A stretch of DNA of 64,000 nt, from assembly GCA_958510825.1 (NCBI GenBank), contig OY294044.1, positions 102,834,893 through 102,898,892 on the forward strand, read 5' to 3'. The notes beneath the pieces are model-generated. The model did no database searches and had not been told where the DNA came from. It saw only the letters and a program-made list of their open reading frames with translations. The stretch comes from Brachypterus glaber (taxonomy: Eukaryota > Arthropoda > Insecta > Coleoptera > Kateretidae). Positions 46,355 through 57,714 of this stretch are shown here, piece by piece (the stretch's first letter is position 1; each line of letters starts with the position of its first letter). The position numbers and the translations under genes are program-made.

Positions 46355-48225
46355 TTCACGGCTATTTTGTTTTAAATATAGCTTTATTTTCTCTTTAAAT
46401 ACATTTATCGTGGCAGCATTTTGAGTTTCGAGTGACAAACAGTTAAATACCCTTGGGCCCAGAAAGAGGTAACTTCGTTGACCGAAAGTTAACCTCGCCC
46501 TGGGCTGAGCATACAACTGCTGCCTAGTATTATATGGCCTTTGTGTAACTAATAAGTGTTATATTGGTGAGTACAAGCCTAGAAAAAAAAAGTTGCCTTA
46601 AATCTAAAATGTTAGAGTCTCGAAAAACCAGTTCAGTTGAATATCTAAATTTTTGCCCAGCATAATTTTGAGTATTCTCTTTTGTATTGTCTCAACATTT
46701 TTTAAATGGTTATTGTATAACCCACCCCATGCAATAATCCCATAATATGGTCTCACCTAACATTATGTTAGGTGAGGCTCTACAAGCGATTGATACAGTG
46801 TTTTAAGTTGCCTAAAATTTAAAACATCTTTTAGACTTTTAAAAAAATATAGTAAGCTTCAAAGTTTTTTTGTTAGGTTTTCAATGTGAATATCCCATTT
46901 TAAACAAGAATCAATAAAAACACCCAGATATTTGACAGAATTGGCTTGTTGAATTTGTTTTGGGTCATTGTCAATATTAATGTTAAGCGAATTAAAGGTG
47001 GGCTTATTTACGGCGTTGATATGAAATGGAACGTAAACTGTTTTTTCTAGGTTTATGGTTAAAAGTTTTTTTTGAACTATTTTTTAATTTTTATTAAATC
47101 TTGCTCTATTAGGATTTTAAGTGACTCCCAGTTTTTTCCTTTAAATATAATAACGGTATCGTCCGCAAAACTTACTATAATACCGTTGATATTAAGATCA
47201 AACAGATTATTTAGGTAACAAATAAACAATATAGGTCCCAAAACGGTTCCTTGCGGTACCCCAAAAATTACCTGTTCATAGTAACACCGTTTAAGTTGAC
47301 GCATTGCTTTCGATTACTTAAGTAAGATTTAATTAAATTTAACGCAATACCTCTTATTCCAAGTTGTTCCAGAGCTTCCAATAATGACTCATGGCTAACT
47401 GTGTCAAAAGCCTTCTCTAGATCTAAAAATAGTGCCAGGGTGAGGAGACCTTTATCTAGGTTTTTGTATATTTTGGAAGTTACAAATTTTAACGCATCAT
47501 CAGTAGATTTTCCCGCTTGAAACCCAAATTGCTTATCAGACAGTACGTTAAATTTTTTAAAAAATTTGGTCAATCTTGTTTTTATAACCTTTTCAACAAT
47601 TTTTGCAAATACATTAATCAGGGAGATGGGACGATAGTTTTTAACAGTTTATCTCCTTTTTTAAAAATAGGTTTGATGATTGTTGTTTTAAATTTGTTAG
47701 GAAAGACGCCAGTTGCAAACATTTTATTTATTATAAAAACGAGTAGTTCTGCTATATAATTTGCAATAATTTTAATTGTATCAACTGTTATGTTATCATC
47801 TCCACATGACTTTTTTTATCTAAGGCAGATATTATATCTTGAATTTCTTTTATATTTGTATCATGTAAGTAAATAGAGTTTTTATTTCGTTTTGAAGTCA
47901 TTTTAAACTGTTTGTCTACCTTAATTTTTTCTGAAAGTTTTTTTTCCCATATCCGCATAACTTTTGTTAAAATGATCTGCAATTTTTTTTGGGTCAGTCA
48001 GTTTTCATTTTTAATTTCTGTTATATTGTTGTTTTTTTTTTCTTATGACCATTGATTTCCTTTACAGTTTCCCATAAGCCTTTACTAGATGATTTGTATT
48101 GTTCAATTTTATTTTTATAATATTTTATTTTAGTTTTTTTTTTATAAGGTTACTTAACATATTTCTATAGTTAATATATTCATTTTTAATGATTTCACTG
48201 TTAGGAAATATGATAACACATGTGA
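46355..48225 (-). mobile_element. LINE C, 5-prime truncated
   Basis: A minus-strand non-LTR retrotransposon inserted in the second FB1 copy: FB1 sequence stops at AAAATATAAAATTAAG (about 46,345) and resumes at GATAACACATAATTTTTTTA (about 48,230). GATAACACAT occurs three times at the 5-prime junction. It contains a broken reverse transcriptase and the usual C-terminal LINE tail (RSYLFLGPRVFNCLSLETQ) near 46,440. The endonuclease part is absent. Confidence 0.8.
46370..48200 (-). pseudogene. LINE C reverse transcriptase, broken
   Basis: Pieces in order: a thumb-side N-terminal part with KLSEKIKVDKQFKM (47,788-47,982); then FNVLSDKQFGFQAGKSTDDA with motif A ALFLDLEKAFDTVSHESLLE (47,268-47,573); then GVPQGTVLGPILFICYLNNL and the active site VSFADDTVIIF (47,077-47,304); and finally the SVKYLGVFIDSCLKWD block near 46,900. 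The catalytic Asp of motif A and the FADD pair are present, but at least three frameshifts and many stops follow the active site. It is a Jockey/RTE-group enzyme by motif style. A 47,268-47,304 overlap marks one frame change. Confidence 0.85.
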
Positions 48226-48392
48226 TAACACATAATGTGATAACACATAATTTTTTTATTAAAATAAATTTTATTAAACCAACCTAATAAGCTATATATT
48301 TGGAACTTATCACCTTTTTAAAATGCATTCTTTAACAAAAAAAAACCCAAGTGTCCCAAAACGATGTTAATGTTTTTTACTTAGAACAGTAC

Positions 48393-50735
48393 CACGGTGG
48401 GCTTTAAGCTTACGGAGATGAAAAAATCGAACACCCCATAACTGACAGCGGGATATTGTTTCTAATGCTTTCAGAATTACATGTTCGTTGAGAACAAAAT
48501 CGTAGGTGTGGCCGTTTTTTATTCCATCAAAAATTAGTATATTGGTATACAGGGCGGGCCATCTAAGACGTATAGGGAATTTTTTGGCGTTATTTCTAAA
48601 GCTATCAATTTAAAATTAAAACTATTGATTATAGACCCAATAAGCTATTAGTCTGACCAAACAAAACATTTTAACTAGCTTTTATTTTGGAGTTGCGGCC
48701 ATATGAAACTGAATTTCAATGATAAAGTTTAGTTAAAAACTTGAAAATCTAAAAATATTTGCTTTTTCTTTAACGTTCAATACTTTTTGTAACTAGTAAC
48801 TCAATTTTTTAAACAAAAAATCTAAATTGAAAAATTAATAATTTTAAAATTTTCTTACAGTGTATTTAAATAAAATTAGATAAAATTTTTCTAATCGTGA
48901 GTCTTTCATAAATGTCAATTTATTTTACCTATGATGTCAACTGACTTTTTCTTTCGCAATAACTATGTTCGAAATTAAAAAATAAACTTATTTTTTTGAT
49001 AAATTAGTGAAAAATGGATTAAAAAATAGGAATCAGTTAAAAGTGCTTCTGAATTTTATCACCAACCAGCATAATTTGAATACATGTAGTTTTTGAACCT
49101 TTTAAGAACTTTTATAAAAATAAGGTCTACACAATAAATTTATAACTAAAAACAAATAAAAAAACTTAATAGATACGTATTTGAATTTTTATTTAAGTTA
49201 AGCAATTAGAAGTATAATTTAGTTCATTGTATTAGCTCTTGTATCTCTTGGCTTCCGAGACAAGTAAAACCCAAATTTAAGTAAAACTCGAGGTAAAACT
49301 GCACCATTTTTATGAAAAATAAACATGCACCAGGCTTTTCTTGCTTATTTATAATATTTTATCACTTCCAAGTTATAATTTTAAAACTTCTCACTGAATA
49401 ATAATTTTTCGCCAAACCATGGTTTATAAACTGTAAGTTCCTAATACATGCTATTATTTTATTTTTCTAAATATCTATTTATTTATTATAATTATTAAGT
49501 ATTTTTCTTGTTCATAAATAAAAAACTAACATTTTCAAAATTATTCAAACCACTGACAAGTGAATTGTCATTTTACAAGATTTAGTAAAGTGTCACAGTA
49601 AGCTTTATCTACTTGCGTTCAACTCATACACTGTTAAAAAAATTTAAAAATAACTATTTTTTAATTTCAGTTTTTTGTCTTAAAACTAACGTTATTAGTT
49701 ATGAAAAGTATGGAACGTTAAAGAAAACGCAACAGTTTTTCAGATTTTAGAAGTTTTAACTAAAGTTTACCAATTAAATCCAAACCAAAGCTAGTTAAAA
49801 AATTTTGTTTAGTCAGATTTATAGCTTATTGGGTCTATAATCAATAGTATCAATTTTAAATTGGCAGCTTTAGAAATAACTCCAAAAAACGCCCTGTACA
49901 TCTTAGATGGCCCGCCCTGTATATGTGACCCAAAAAAAAATCAAATTAAAAAGTTTGGAGGTCTCACCCCTTAAATTTGTTTATTGGGGTATTGGGATAT
50001 TTTATATAACGCGTTATATAGAAGTTCCCTTATTTTAAGTCCTACCCTATCACTAAAAACCGAATTCATCTCTCAAAAATATTAAAAGAATGTATAAATT
50101 TTTTTTTCTGGATACCCTGTATATCCGATAAAAAAAATATAGTTGTTTTTATGTGAGGACATATTGGGCTACACGCACAATGTTTGAAGACAATAAAAAA
50201 CATTTTTTTGTGCCTGTAATTAGACCTAAAATCAAGCAATGTAGTGAATTTTCAAACTTTAAAGGGCACAGCACCGCCATTTTGAAAGAAAAATTCAGAT
50301 TTTTTTTGAGGTTGGCAATTTACTATCCCTTTATACCGTTTCGTCTTAAAAAGATTTAAATAAAAAATCCTTGGGCCTTAAAAAAAAATAAAAAAAGCTA
50401 AGCAAACATATTTTTTGAAAAATTGTTGTGAGCGACCTCTAGATTTTTTCAAAAATTTTGAAAAAAATTATTGATGAAACTCTTACCCCAATAAACAAAT
50501 TTAAGAGGTGAGACCTCCAAACTTTTTAATTTGAATTTTTTTTTTGGGTCACATATATGTCACATATATATATATATATTTACTAATATACTAATTTTTG
50601 ATGGAATAAAAAACGGCTACACCTACGATTTTGTCCTCAACGAACATGTAATTCTGAAAGCATTAGAAACAATATCCCGTTTTCAGTTATGGGGTGTTCG
50701 ATTTTTTCATCTCCGTAAGCTTAAAGCCCACCGTG
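48393..50735. mobile_element. CACGG-ended TIR element, second member
   Basis: CACGGTGGGCTTTAAGCTTA at 48,393 is mirrored to 50,735, with GTAC at 48,389-48,392 and 50,736-50,739. FB1 at about 3,505 preserves the empty site CAGTACAGACAAC. The arms are about 155 bases, plus a second inverted pair at about 49,924-49,995 and 50,487-50,555. Because GTAC is itself palindromic, a TA duplication with a CCACGG terminus cannot be excluded. The element at 48,550-49,919 is inserted in its left arm. Confidence 0.8.
48550..49919. mobile_element. TA-flanked element with CAGGGCGGGCC termini
   Basis: CAGGGCGGGCCATCTAAGAC at 48,550 is mirrored to 49,919, with TA at 48,548-48,549 and 49,920-49,921. The outer 110 bases or so of the arms are well conserved. 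It is related by its ends to 44,385-45,788. No coding frame. Confidence 0.85.
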
Positions 50736-51334
50736 GTACGGACAACAAATTTCATAGGAAAAAATTGATGTCTTTTTTTCTTTATTTCATCTTTCATTTC
50801 AAGCCCGAGACTTAATTTTCTTTTAATTTTAGTGGTGGTAAAATTATAAAATTTAAAATTATGTTGACTGTTTATTAGGATGTCCACTGGACATTGTCCA
50901 GGGTTCTGCTTTTTTTTTAATTTTAGAGATCTTATCCCCCAAAGTTGTTTATTAGGGTAAGCAGATTACCACCCTATTTTTCAGAATAAAAAAATAGAAG
51001 TGGTGGTTTGGACTTTTATAATTTAAAGAAAATTCATTTACAGACGGCCTTGCAGTGACCTTGAAAAATCAAAATTTTGTTTACTGCCTAAACCAACTGA
51101 TCCACTGACTTCCTGTTTTTTCGTTTAAAATAACTTAAGGTGAAAAATATTATTTAGAAAATAACTTCTTAACGCTTGTGTGTATATTAAAGGCTTTGTG
51201 TGATAAATATGTAAAATAAAAATATTATTCGATTTAAGTTAGTTTTCCTATACATGCCACTGAAAATTAAAAAAATGACTACCACTACGCCCATCGTTCA
51301 CTAAACTGAAAACCTATTTGAAACATACATTGGA

Positions 51335-53395
51335 TGCATATCAGACGTCGACAAGACGTCAGTTTTTGGTCAAATCTTAGTCATCAAATTTGTACATCGC
51401 TGGGAAGTCAATTCAATGCTGAGGCTATAGGTGGCGCCACATATAGTTTTCTACCACTAAAAAAACTTTTAAATCCAATATATTGATTAAAGTGTGATGA
51501 CTTTATAGTCTTTTTCAGGAATTACGTAAACTGAAAAGTACTGTTCAGTCGCTATAGGGACTATAGTTAGCCTGCTAATTTGATGTACATCATCGGATTA
51601 GTATGGATTTTCTATGCCTGTGGAAAATTCCTTTTACTGGACAAGAGCCAGATATTTTGAGGAAGTAATGGTAATGCCCTCTCTAAAATTAACCAACTCC
51701 GCCTCCAGCCTTGTGGGTTAATTTTCTCATGGTCATAAAGAACTATTAATTGGAGAGATTTATAAATCATGGGGTACGATCCTGTTTCTTAGAAGATTCT
51801 TGGAATAATAATGCACATTCTTAGAAGACAAAAAGATTTTAAGAAATAATTTTTGCTGTCTAGGGAGGCAAAGTGGGTTAATTTCATAGAGGGCAATATT
51901 ATATCGTCGGCTTACAAGTAAAGAGCACAAAGTCCAAAAACATGGTTTTGAGATATTGACAAATTTAACTTTCACTGTTGCTTTTTAATTTTTGTAATAA
52001 TTGTTTTTGGAAAAAAACTACCACAAATCGCAATGGCATGTTTGGACATAATAATGTCACATTTGCAGTTAAATAAAGAAAAATTGAAGTAGTTTAATTC
52101 AACTAAATTTGAAACAAGACATGGATTTAGTGCCTTTTACTTATAGGCCCACGACGTCGGCTTACAAGTAAAGAGCACTAAGTCAATAAAATAATATAAA
52201 AAACAACTATTTAAAATTAAAACCCTTCTATTAATTAAACGTAATGTATAACTATAAAGTACAAAACAAGATGTTTACATAAATTTTCGAAAAAATTATT
52301 TTTTACAGAAGGGGTTGGACTTTTTTTTTTGAGCAAAATTTAAAAAATCTATCAGTTTGTTTTATTTTATTTATATATTTTTTTTATAAAAATCTGCACA
52401 TATTCAATTATTTGTCTATATATCGAATATTTCTAATTATAATAAAAATATTATTATATATAAAATAAAGATTGCTTAATTTTCTACAAAAAAGTAACCA
52501 TTTTTTTAAATTCTTTTGCCGTTTTGTCACAATACGCGATTAAAGTTCAAAGTAAAACAAAAAAGTTCATCTTTATATTTATTAAAATAACAATATAATA
52601 AGCCTACTTAGATAATTTTTAATAAATATAAAGATTAATTTATACCTTTTTGTTTTACTTTAAACTTGAATTCTCTATTCTATTCTGTCTCTATTCCATC
52701 AACTTTAACATAGCAAAATTTGAATGCGTTTGCCAGTATCATATAAATGATTCAAGCAATCACATTTTTATAAATTTACTCTTTTTGGAAAGTCGCTTAG
52801 TGCAGAAACATTTGAAATAGTCTACAAGTAAAACGCACTAAGTGCACTAAGTGACTCAGTGCCTATTGCCAGTTAAAATTTTAATCAAAATCAAATTGGT
52901 GCGTTTTGTATAGGGGGTAACTCCCTTGGCAGTCCACCTAGAAGTTAGTTCGGTTTACCTATACATAGATCATCAAAAATTAATTACAGTGCCATTAAAA
53001 TCCCATTTTTGCAAAAAAGTGACTTAGTGCCTTTTACTTGTAAGCCGAAGATATTCTGAGATCCTACGACAGGATTTCATAGAAAATTTCTTGCCAGTAC
53101 TCCGTTTATATATCTTATCTAGTAAAAGGAATTTTCCACAGGCATAGAAAATCCATACTAATCCGATGATGTACATTAAATTAGCAGCCTAACTATAGTC
53201 GCTATAGCGACTGAACAGTACTGTTCTGTTTACGTGATTCCAGAAAAAGATCTCTTAAAGTCATGAATCTTAAATCAATATATTGTATTAAAAACTTTTT
53301 TAGTGGTGAAAAACAATAAGTGGCACCACCTATACAGTTTTGATGACGTGGAGATTTGACCAAAAAAACTGAAGTTATGTTGACGTCTGATATGC
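51335..53395. repeat. Foldback element with TGACGTC-bearing arms
   Basis: GCATATCAGACGTCGACAAG at 51,335 to about 51,638 is reverse-complemented at 53,121-53,395. The arms share GGAAAATTCCTTTTACT and a GACGTC near the ends. The middle carries three copies of CGGCTTACAAGTAAA (51,907, 52,157 and inverted near 53,040); the last two look like TIRs of a smaller element of about 0.9 kb. It replaces the right end of the FB1 copy before it. Confidence 0.7.
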
Positions 53396-53493
53396 GTCAT
53401 ATGCATGACGTTATAAATATGACCTAAAACTAACGTCGACAGTACGTCCCACAGTGGTCAGTTTTAATTGTCTGTCGCGGAAAAATTATTTTA

Positions 53494-53810
53494 TCCAATA
53501 CATACAGATAATAAGACAATTACCAGCTTTATTTTAAATAGATAAACTCAGTAATAACCGCCGCATGGCTTTTACTTTATTGGGTGGATAATTACTTATT
53601 TTACCCACTCAACTGTCTTAGTTTAGTTTAGTTGTTTCAATGCGGGGTTCACTCAACTGTCACTTGTCAAATTATTTTCTTGTAAATGTCATTAAAATTT
53701 TTAATAAAAATATGAATTCCTAAGCTATTTATTGAACAAAACCTTGTATGGCACTCATGGGTAAACCGATATTGCCCTCTCGAAAATTAACCTGCTTGGC
53801 TGACGCTGAC
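53494..53810. repeat. Repeat X, copy 2
   Basis: Matches 38,037-38,310 in the same orientation, with a 40-base insertion containing a repeated CTCAACTGTC, but ends before the right half of the terminal hairpin. A third partial hairpin block (GCCCTCTCTAAAATTAACC to GGTTAATTTTCTCATGG) is at 51,676-51,733. Confidence 0.75.
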
Positions 53811-53939
53811 TATTATCCTTTTAAGAGTTTTATATCAACTCTATTCTTATGTATGATAAATATAACACTGAAGCATTTTGGTTAACGCACTATAGGCCAG
53901 GAGACCTTGATTTTTGACCAAAACTCGGCTTTTGGCCTT

Positions 53940-54960
53940 AATAACGTAAAAATTAGTAACAATGGGTTTTCGAGAAAGCATCCGGATGCTGAAACCGAAT
54001 CTGTTTATAAGAATTCAAAATTCAGATTAGCAGATCCAATATGGAGGCCAAATCTGTTAGATTTTATTGGATTCTGATCAAAATTGGTATACAGGGTTTT
54101 CGAGGATGCTGAAACCTAATCTATTTTTAAAAATTGAAATTTTTTGAAAATTAAAAATTTCGGATCCAATATGGCGGCAAAATCTCTAAAATTTCAATGG
54201 ATTCGGATGAAAATCGGTATTCAGTGGTTTTTGAGGATGCTGAAACCGAATATTTAAAAAAAATAATATTTAAAATGGCCAAAGTTTATTCTGTCAAAAT
54301 CGAACATTTTTCATACGTCGGCCATCATTGTTTCACAATTTTATTTTTTTTAAATTATATCTTAACAGTCAAAAATACACTGCCCAGTAAAAGAGCTTTC
54401 CTATTTTTCTTTTTCTCCCCCCCCCCACATAAAATGTTTTTTTTTATTATCAGATTCACTTTCAGCAACCTTAAAATGCCAATTCTCACGAAAACTACCC
54501 CTCGCCCCCAGGGGATGGAGTTAGAGTCAGATTCGCTTTCAGCAAACTCAAAAACCACAATATACCAATTTTCACGAAATTCAGTCAGATTCGCAAACTC
54601 AAAAACCACAATATACCAATTTTCACGAAATTAGAAAAAAAATATTATCAGGTTCAGATTCGTCGACCCAAAAAACCCTATATACAAAAAAATTGAAAAT
54701 ATTTAAAAATATTTATCCCCTCACTCCCGCTCAGAGGTCATTGGCGGTCAAAAGTATATATCTTCTGCAATTATTATTATTATTAAAAAGCCCAATATAC
54801 CAAATCTCCCAAAATCTACGCCCCGCCCCCAGGGGATGGAGTTAGAGTCAGATTCGCTTTCAGCAAACTCAAAAACCACAATATACCAATTTTCACGAAA
54901 TTAGAAAAAAAACATCAGGTTCAGATTAGTCGACCCATTTGTTGCTGTTAACACGAAAAT
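53940..54960 (-). repeat. Family R units in tandem, inverted orientation
   Basis: GGATGCTGAAACCGAAT recurs at 53,983, 54,104 and 54,234 (about 125-base spacing). CAAACTCAAAAACCACAATA recurs at 54,545, 54,595 and 54,866. A block of about 270 bases ending in TCAGGTTCAGATT occurs twice (to 54,660 and 54,925). The apparent 145-codon frame at 54,197-54,634 runs through these repeats and a C9 tract and is not a gene. Confidence 0.65.
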
Positions 54961-55439
54961 AAAAATTTATCATTCTTAATACAATTAAAAGTAGAGAATG
55001 TTTAAGCTTTAAAACTAAAAAAGAATCAGTCAAATCCATTAATTAGTCTTCGAAATATTTGAATTTAAAAAATGTCAATTTTTTAGGTGTCCAGAATTTA
55101 ATGTGATCTTTGAAGTTGCTAAACTACCTAATAACTATATACAATATTTTTTAGTTTTAGTTTTAGTTTTTTTAGTTGGAGAGTGTAAGTTAGTTTGTAG
55201 TTTGTTTGGTATACTTAAGAGATAGGCTTAGTGCATATGGCTCATTTGTCTTAATATGAATTAGTTTAACTATGCTTTCGCGAGAGAATCGAACAGTCGA
55301 TCTCTTTGATTTAAATGATATTTTTTCTCCTTATTCCTACAACTAACTACGAGTCAAATCTAAAATTTTTCTTTGATTGGGCCAAAACTTTGGCCTCTAG
55401 GACCAAAAGAGTTTAAGGTCTCCAAAAAAGATAAAATTT

Positions 55440-56330
55440 TGTTTTTGCGTATATATAAATTATTTAAACACCTATCAACTTTATTTTTGGTATATGTATG
55501 ACTCTCATCGATTACTAGATTTTCACTAAAAAAAAAGTTTAAATATTTCCCTAAAGATGGCGCTGTGGTCATTTTTTCGAAAAATATTCACCATTTTCAT
55601 GACCTATGGACTCGAAGAAGCAACGCTGCTCAGAAAAAGTGGGCATGGCAGATTAAACTACAAAGTTTCCTTTGTAATTTACCATAGAGTCTAACTAGGG
55701 GTAGTTTGATTCCTTTCGGCAAAATCAATTTTAAAGAGACTCTGCACGTAGGCATTGAATTTAGTTTTTTGGGTATATAAAAATTATTTCAATACCCATT
55801 AACATTATTTTTGGTAAGTATATGACTATCATGGATTACTAGATTTTCACAAAAAAAAAAGAAATTTAAATATTTGCCTAAAGGTGGCGCTGTGGTCATT
55901 TTTTCGAAAAATATTGACCATTTTCATGACCTATGGACTCGAAGAAGCAACGCTGCTCAGAAAAAGTGGGCATGGCACATTAAACTACAAAGTTTTCTTT
56001 GTAATTTACCATAGAAACTAACTAGGGGTAATTTGATTCCTTTCGGCAAAATCAATTTTAAAGTGACTCTGCACGTACTCATTGAATTTAGTTTTTTACT
56101 AGATTTTCACAAAAAGTTTAAATATTTGCCTAAAGGTGGCGCTGGGGTAATTTTTTCGAAAAATATTGACTATTTTCATGACCTATGAACTCGAAGAAGC
56201 ATCGCTGCGAAGAAAAAGTGGATACAGTACATTAAACTACAAATATTTTTTTGTTATTTGCCGTAGAGACTGACTAGGGGTAATTTGATTCCTTTCGGCA
56301 AGATCAATTTTAAAGTGAATCTGTACGTAG
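55440..56330 (+). repeat. Tandem repeat, three units of about 260-330 bases
   Basis: TTACTAGATTTTCAC recurs at 55,511, 55,838 and 56,097. Each unit contains GGTGGCGCTGTGGTCATTTT or a variant, GACTCGAAGAAGCAACGCTG and TTTGATTCCTTTCGGCA. The third unit is about 70 bases shorter. It is satellite-like, ending some 400 bases before the retroelement LTR. Confidence 0.8.
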
Positions 56331-56699
56331 GGGGTGTTCCTTACATTGTTTACTAGGATAAGCTTATTGACGTGCTTATATACATTAAAACTGCACATAA
56401 TACTGCACATTAACTCTTAAAAAAGTTATTTCCTTCTAGTTCTGAATCTGAGATTCAGATGGCACTGCTTTATCTTTATAATTTCCTGGAAATAAGAGAT
56501 TTAATGTAAGTTCAAAAATACATGCTATTTTTACTAATTTGGGATCGCCAAATAAAATAAAAGGTTGTTTCATAATAAAACGTACCATTTGACTAAAAAT
56601 TATAAATATAGTATATATTATAATATAATTTATATAAATATTTTTAAATAAACTTCTCAGTTGCGAAGAAATGCGACGTGCAGTCACCGCTGATTGAAT
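56331..56699. other. No gene seen; left flank of the LTR element
   Basis: AT-rich flank. The exact LTR start is not identifiable because the 3-prime LTR lies outside the window; it may fall within or just after this stretch. Confidence 0.4.
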
Positions 56700-56815
56700 C
56701 AACAATAATGTTTTTTTTAATGTCCTATAAAAAAATCAAGTAGCTTGTTGGCGCCCCCTAGAACAATGGCCTCTTTGTCTATCTTATTTTGCTGACTTAA
56801 GCAGTATTCATTTAA

Positions 56816-56849
56816 TATAAATAGAGCTCCGCCTAGATTACCCTCAGAG
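56816..56849 (+). promoter_or_regulatory. LTR core promoter: TATA box and initiator
   Basis: TATAAATAG at 56,816-56,824, with a TCAGAG initiator-like site at 56,844-56,849. The A is 30 bases after the first T of the TATA box, the usual spacing in insects. The R region would start here. Confidence 0.7.
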
Positions 56850-57079
56850 CTGTATTAGACCTGAGTTAGATCGCACGTATCTTAAATTAGAGTTATCTCA
56901 AAACTATCTTAAATCTATCTCAAAGTTATAATCTTACAAGTATTAAATATATATCATTATAAATAATAAACAAGTGTCTAAATCAAGAAGATCTAGAACA
57001 TTTAAACCTTATAGTGAAGAAACTGTGACTATAAATACAAAATAACTGTGAAGTTATAAAATAAGTTTCGGAACCTCTT

Positions 57080-57120
57080 AATAAAAGGTTGCCCTGGTGT
57101 CAGAAGTAAATTAACCTTTT
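57080..57120 (+). terminator. Poly(A) signal with a hairpin whose loop holds a PBS-like copy
   Basis: AATAAA at 57,080-57,085 overlaps an 8-base stem (AAAAGGTT 57,083-57,090 with AACCTTTT 57,113-57,120). The 22-base loop contains TGGTGTCAGAAGT, identical to the first 13 bases of the primer-binding site at 57,161. Confidence 0.65.
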
Positions 57121-57160
57121 TTTTATGTTGTGTTGATCAAGGAATACAACATAGGAATTT

Positions 57161-57178
57161 TGGTGTCAGAAGTGGGAT
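57161..57178 (+). other. Primer-binding site, tRNA-Leu type
   Basis: TGGTGTCAGAAGTGGGAT is the reverse complement of a tRNA 3-prime end reading ATCCCACTTCTGACACCA, which fits tRNA-Leu (acceptor strands of the GTCAG... type). Minus-strand DNA synthesis would start here. It marks the LTR edge. Confidence 0.85.
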
Positions 57179-57415
57179 ACTCCAAAAACATTTTGGATAT
57201 TCAAATACGTTTGAATATTTTGGGTGATTGTGGTAACGAGAAGTGGTAATCCAGTTCCAAACCAGTTCCAATCACTGTGAGTTTCAACTCTTAACAAAAG
57301 TACTTACCTGCATCTTCATCCTGATTCGTTCTGTAGTATACTGGAGTACTGGAGTACGTCCTTGGAGTACAAGCTAGTACAGGAAGAGATATCCTTTGTA
57401 CAGGAACTACAAGAC

Positions 57416-57421
57416 GTAAGT
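57416..57421 (+). promoter_or_regulatory. Candidate 5-prime splice site for env mRNA
   Basis: GACGTAAGT in the untranslated leader is a strong donor consensus (GTAAGT from 57,416). Errantivirus env is expressed from a spliced RNA; joined to the acceptor ending at 62,972 it would place the env ATG about 22 bases downstream. Inference only; no transcript evidence. Confidence 0.45.
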
Positions 57422-57714
57422 CATTTTTCAAGTTTTTTCACTTTATAATATAAATGTTCATCCTATCCTATATCCTATATAAATAAAACTTGATATAAAT
57501 CATAAATCTTATATATCTCAAAAAATAAATATTTTTTGAGTCTATCTCAAAAATAAAAATATTTTTGAGTCATCTTAAATCAATATAAAAAGAAATAAGT
57601 AAGAATTAAAATACGATAACTCATAAAACAAATAAAATACAATTATTATACAACTCTCCTTTGAATAATAAAAAAAAAAAAAATTGTTCAAAGTTATATA
57701 TTTCAAGTTCAAAA

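Larger units (their letters stand above)
43674..51315. mobile_element. Second FB1 copy, opened by several insertions
   Basis: The left arm starts TCGGGTGATCCAAAGTTCCC, homologous to 2,660 onwards. The right arm ends near 51,315 (CACTAAACTGAAAACCT), lacking the last 150 or so bases that FB1 has at 5,010-5,159. Comparison with FB1 pinpoints four interruptions: 44,085-46,230, about 46,355-48,225 (LINE C), 48,393-50,735, and a further element inside the latter. Without insertions the element would be about 1.3 kb. Confidence 0.8.
56700..57160 (+). repeat. 5-prime LTR (left edge approximate)
   Basis: The right edge is set by the primer-binding site at 57,161, preceded by GGAATTT. The left edge is estimated from the promoter position and could be off by 100 bases or more. 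It contains the TATA box, a start-site candidate and the poly(A) signal listed separately. Confidence 0.7.

Noticed and set aside
54197..54634. 145-codon open frame
   Set aside because: Runs through tandem repeats, a C9 run and poly-Phe; the frame is a product of the repeat and has no protein-like domain.
57661..57714. Longer gag start at the TTG 57,661
   Set aside because: No ATG there; it would add only a poly-Lys stretch encoded by an A run. The ATG at 57,715 has good context.
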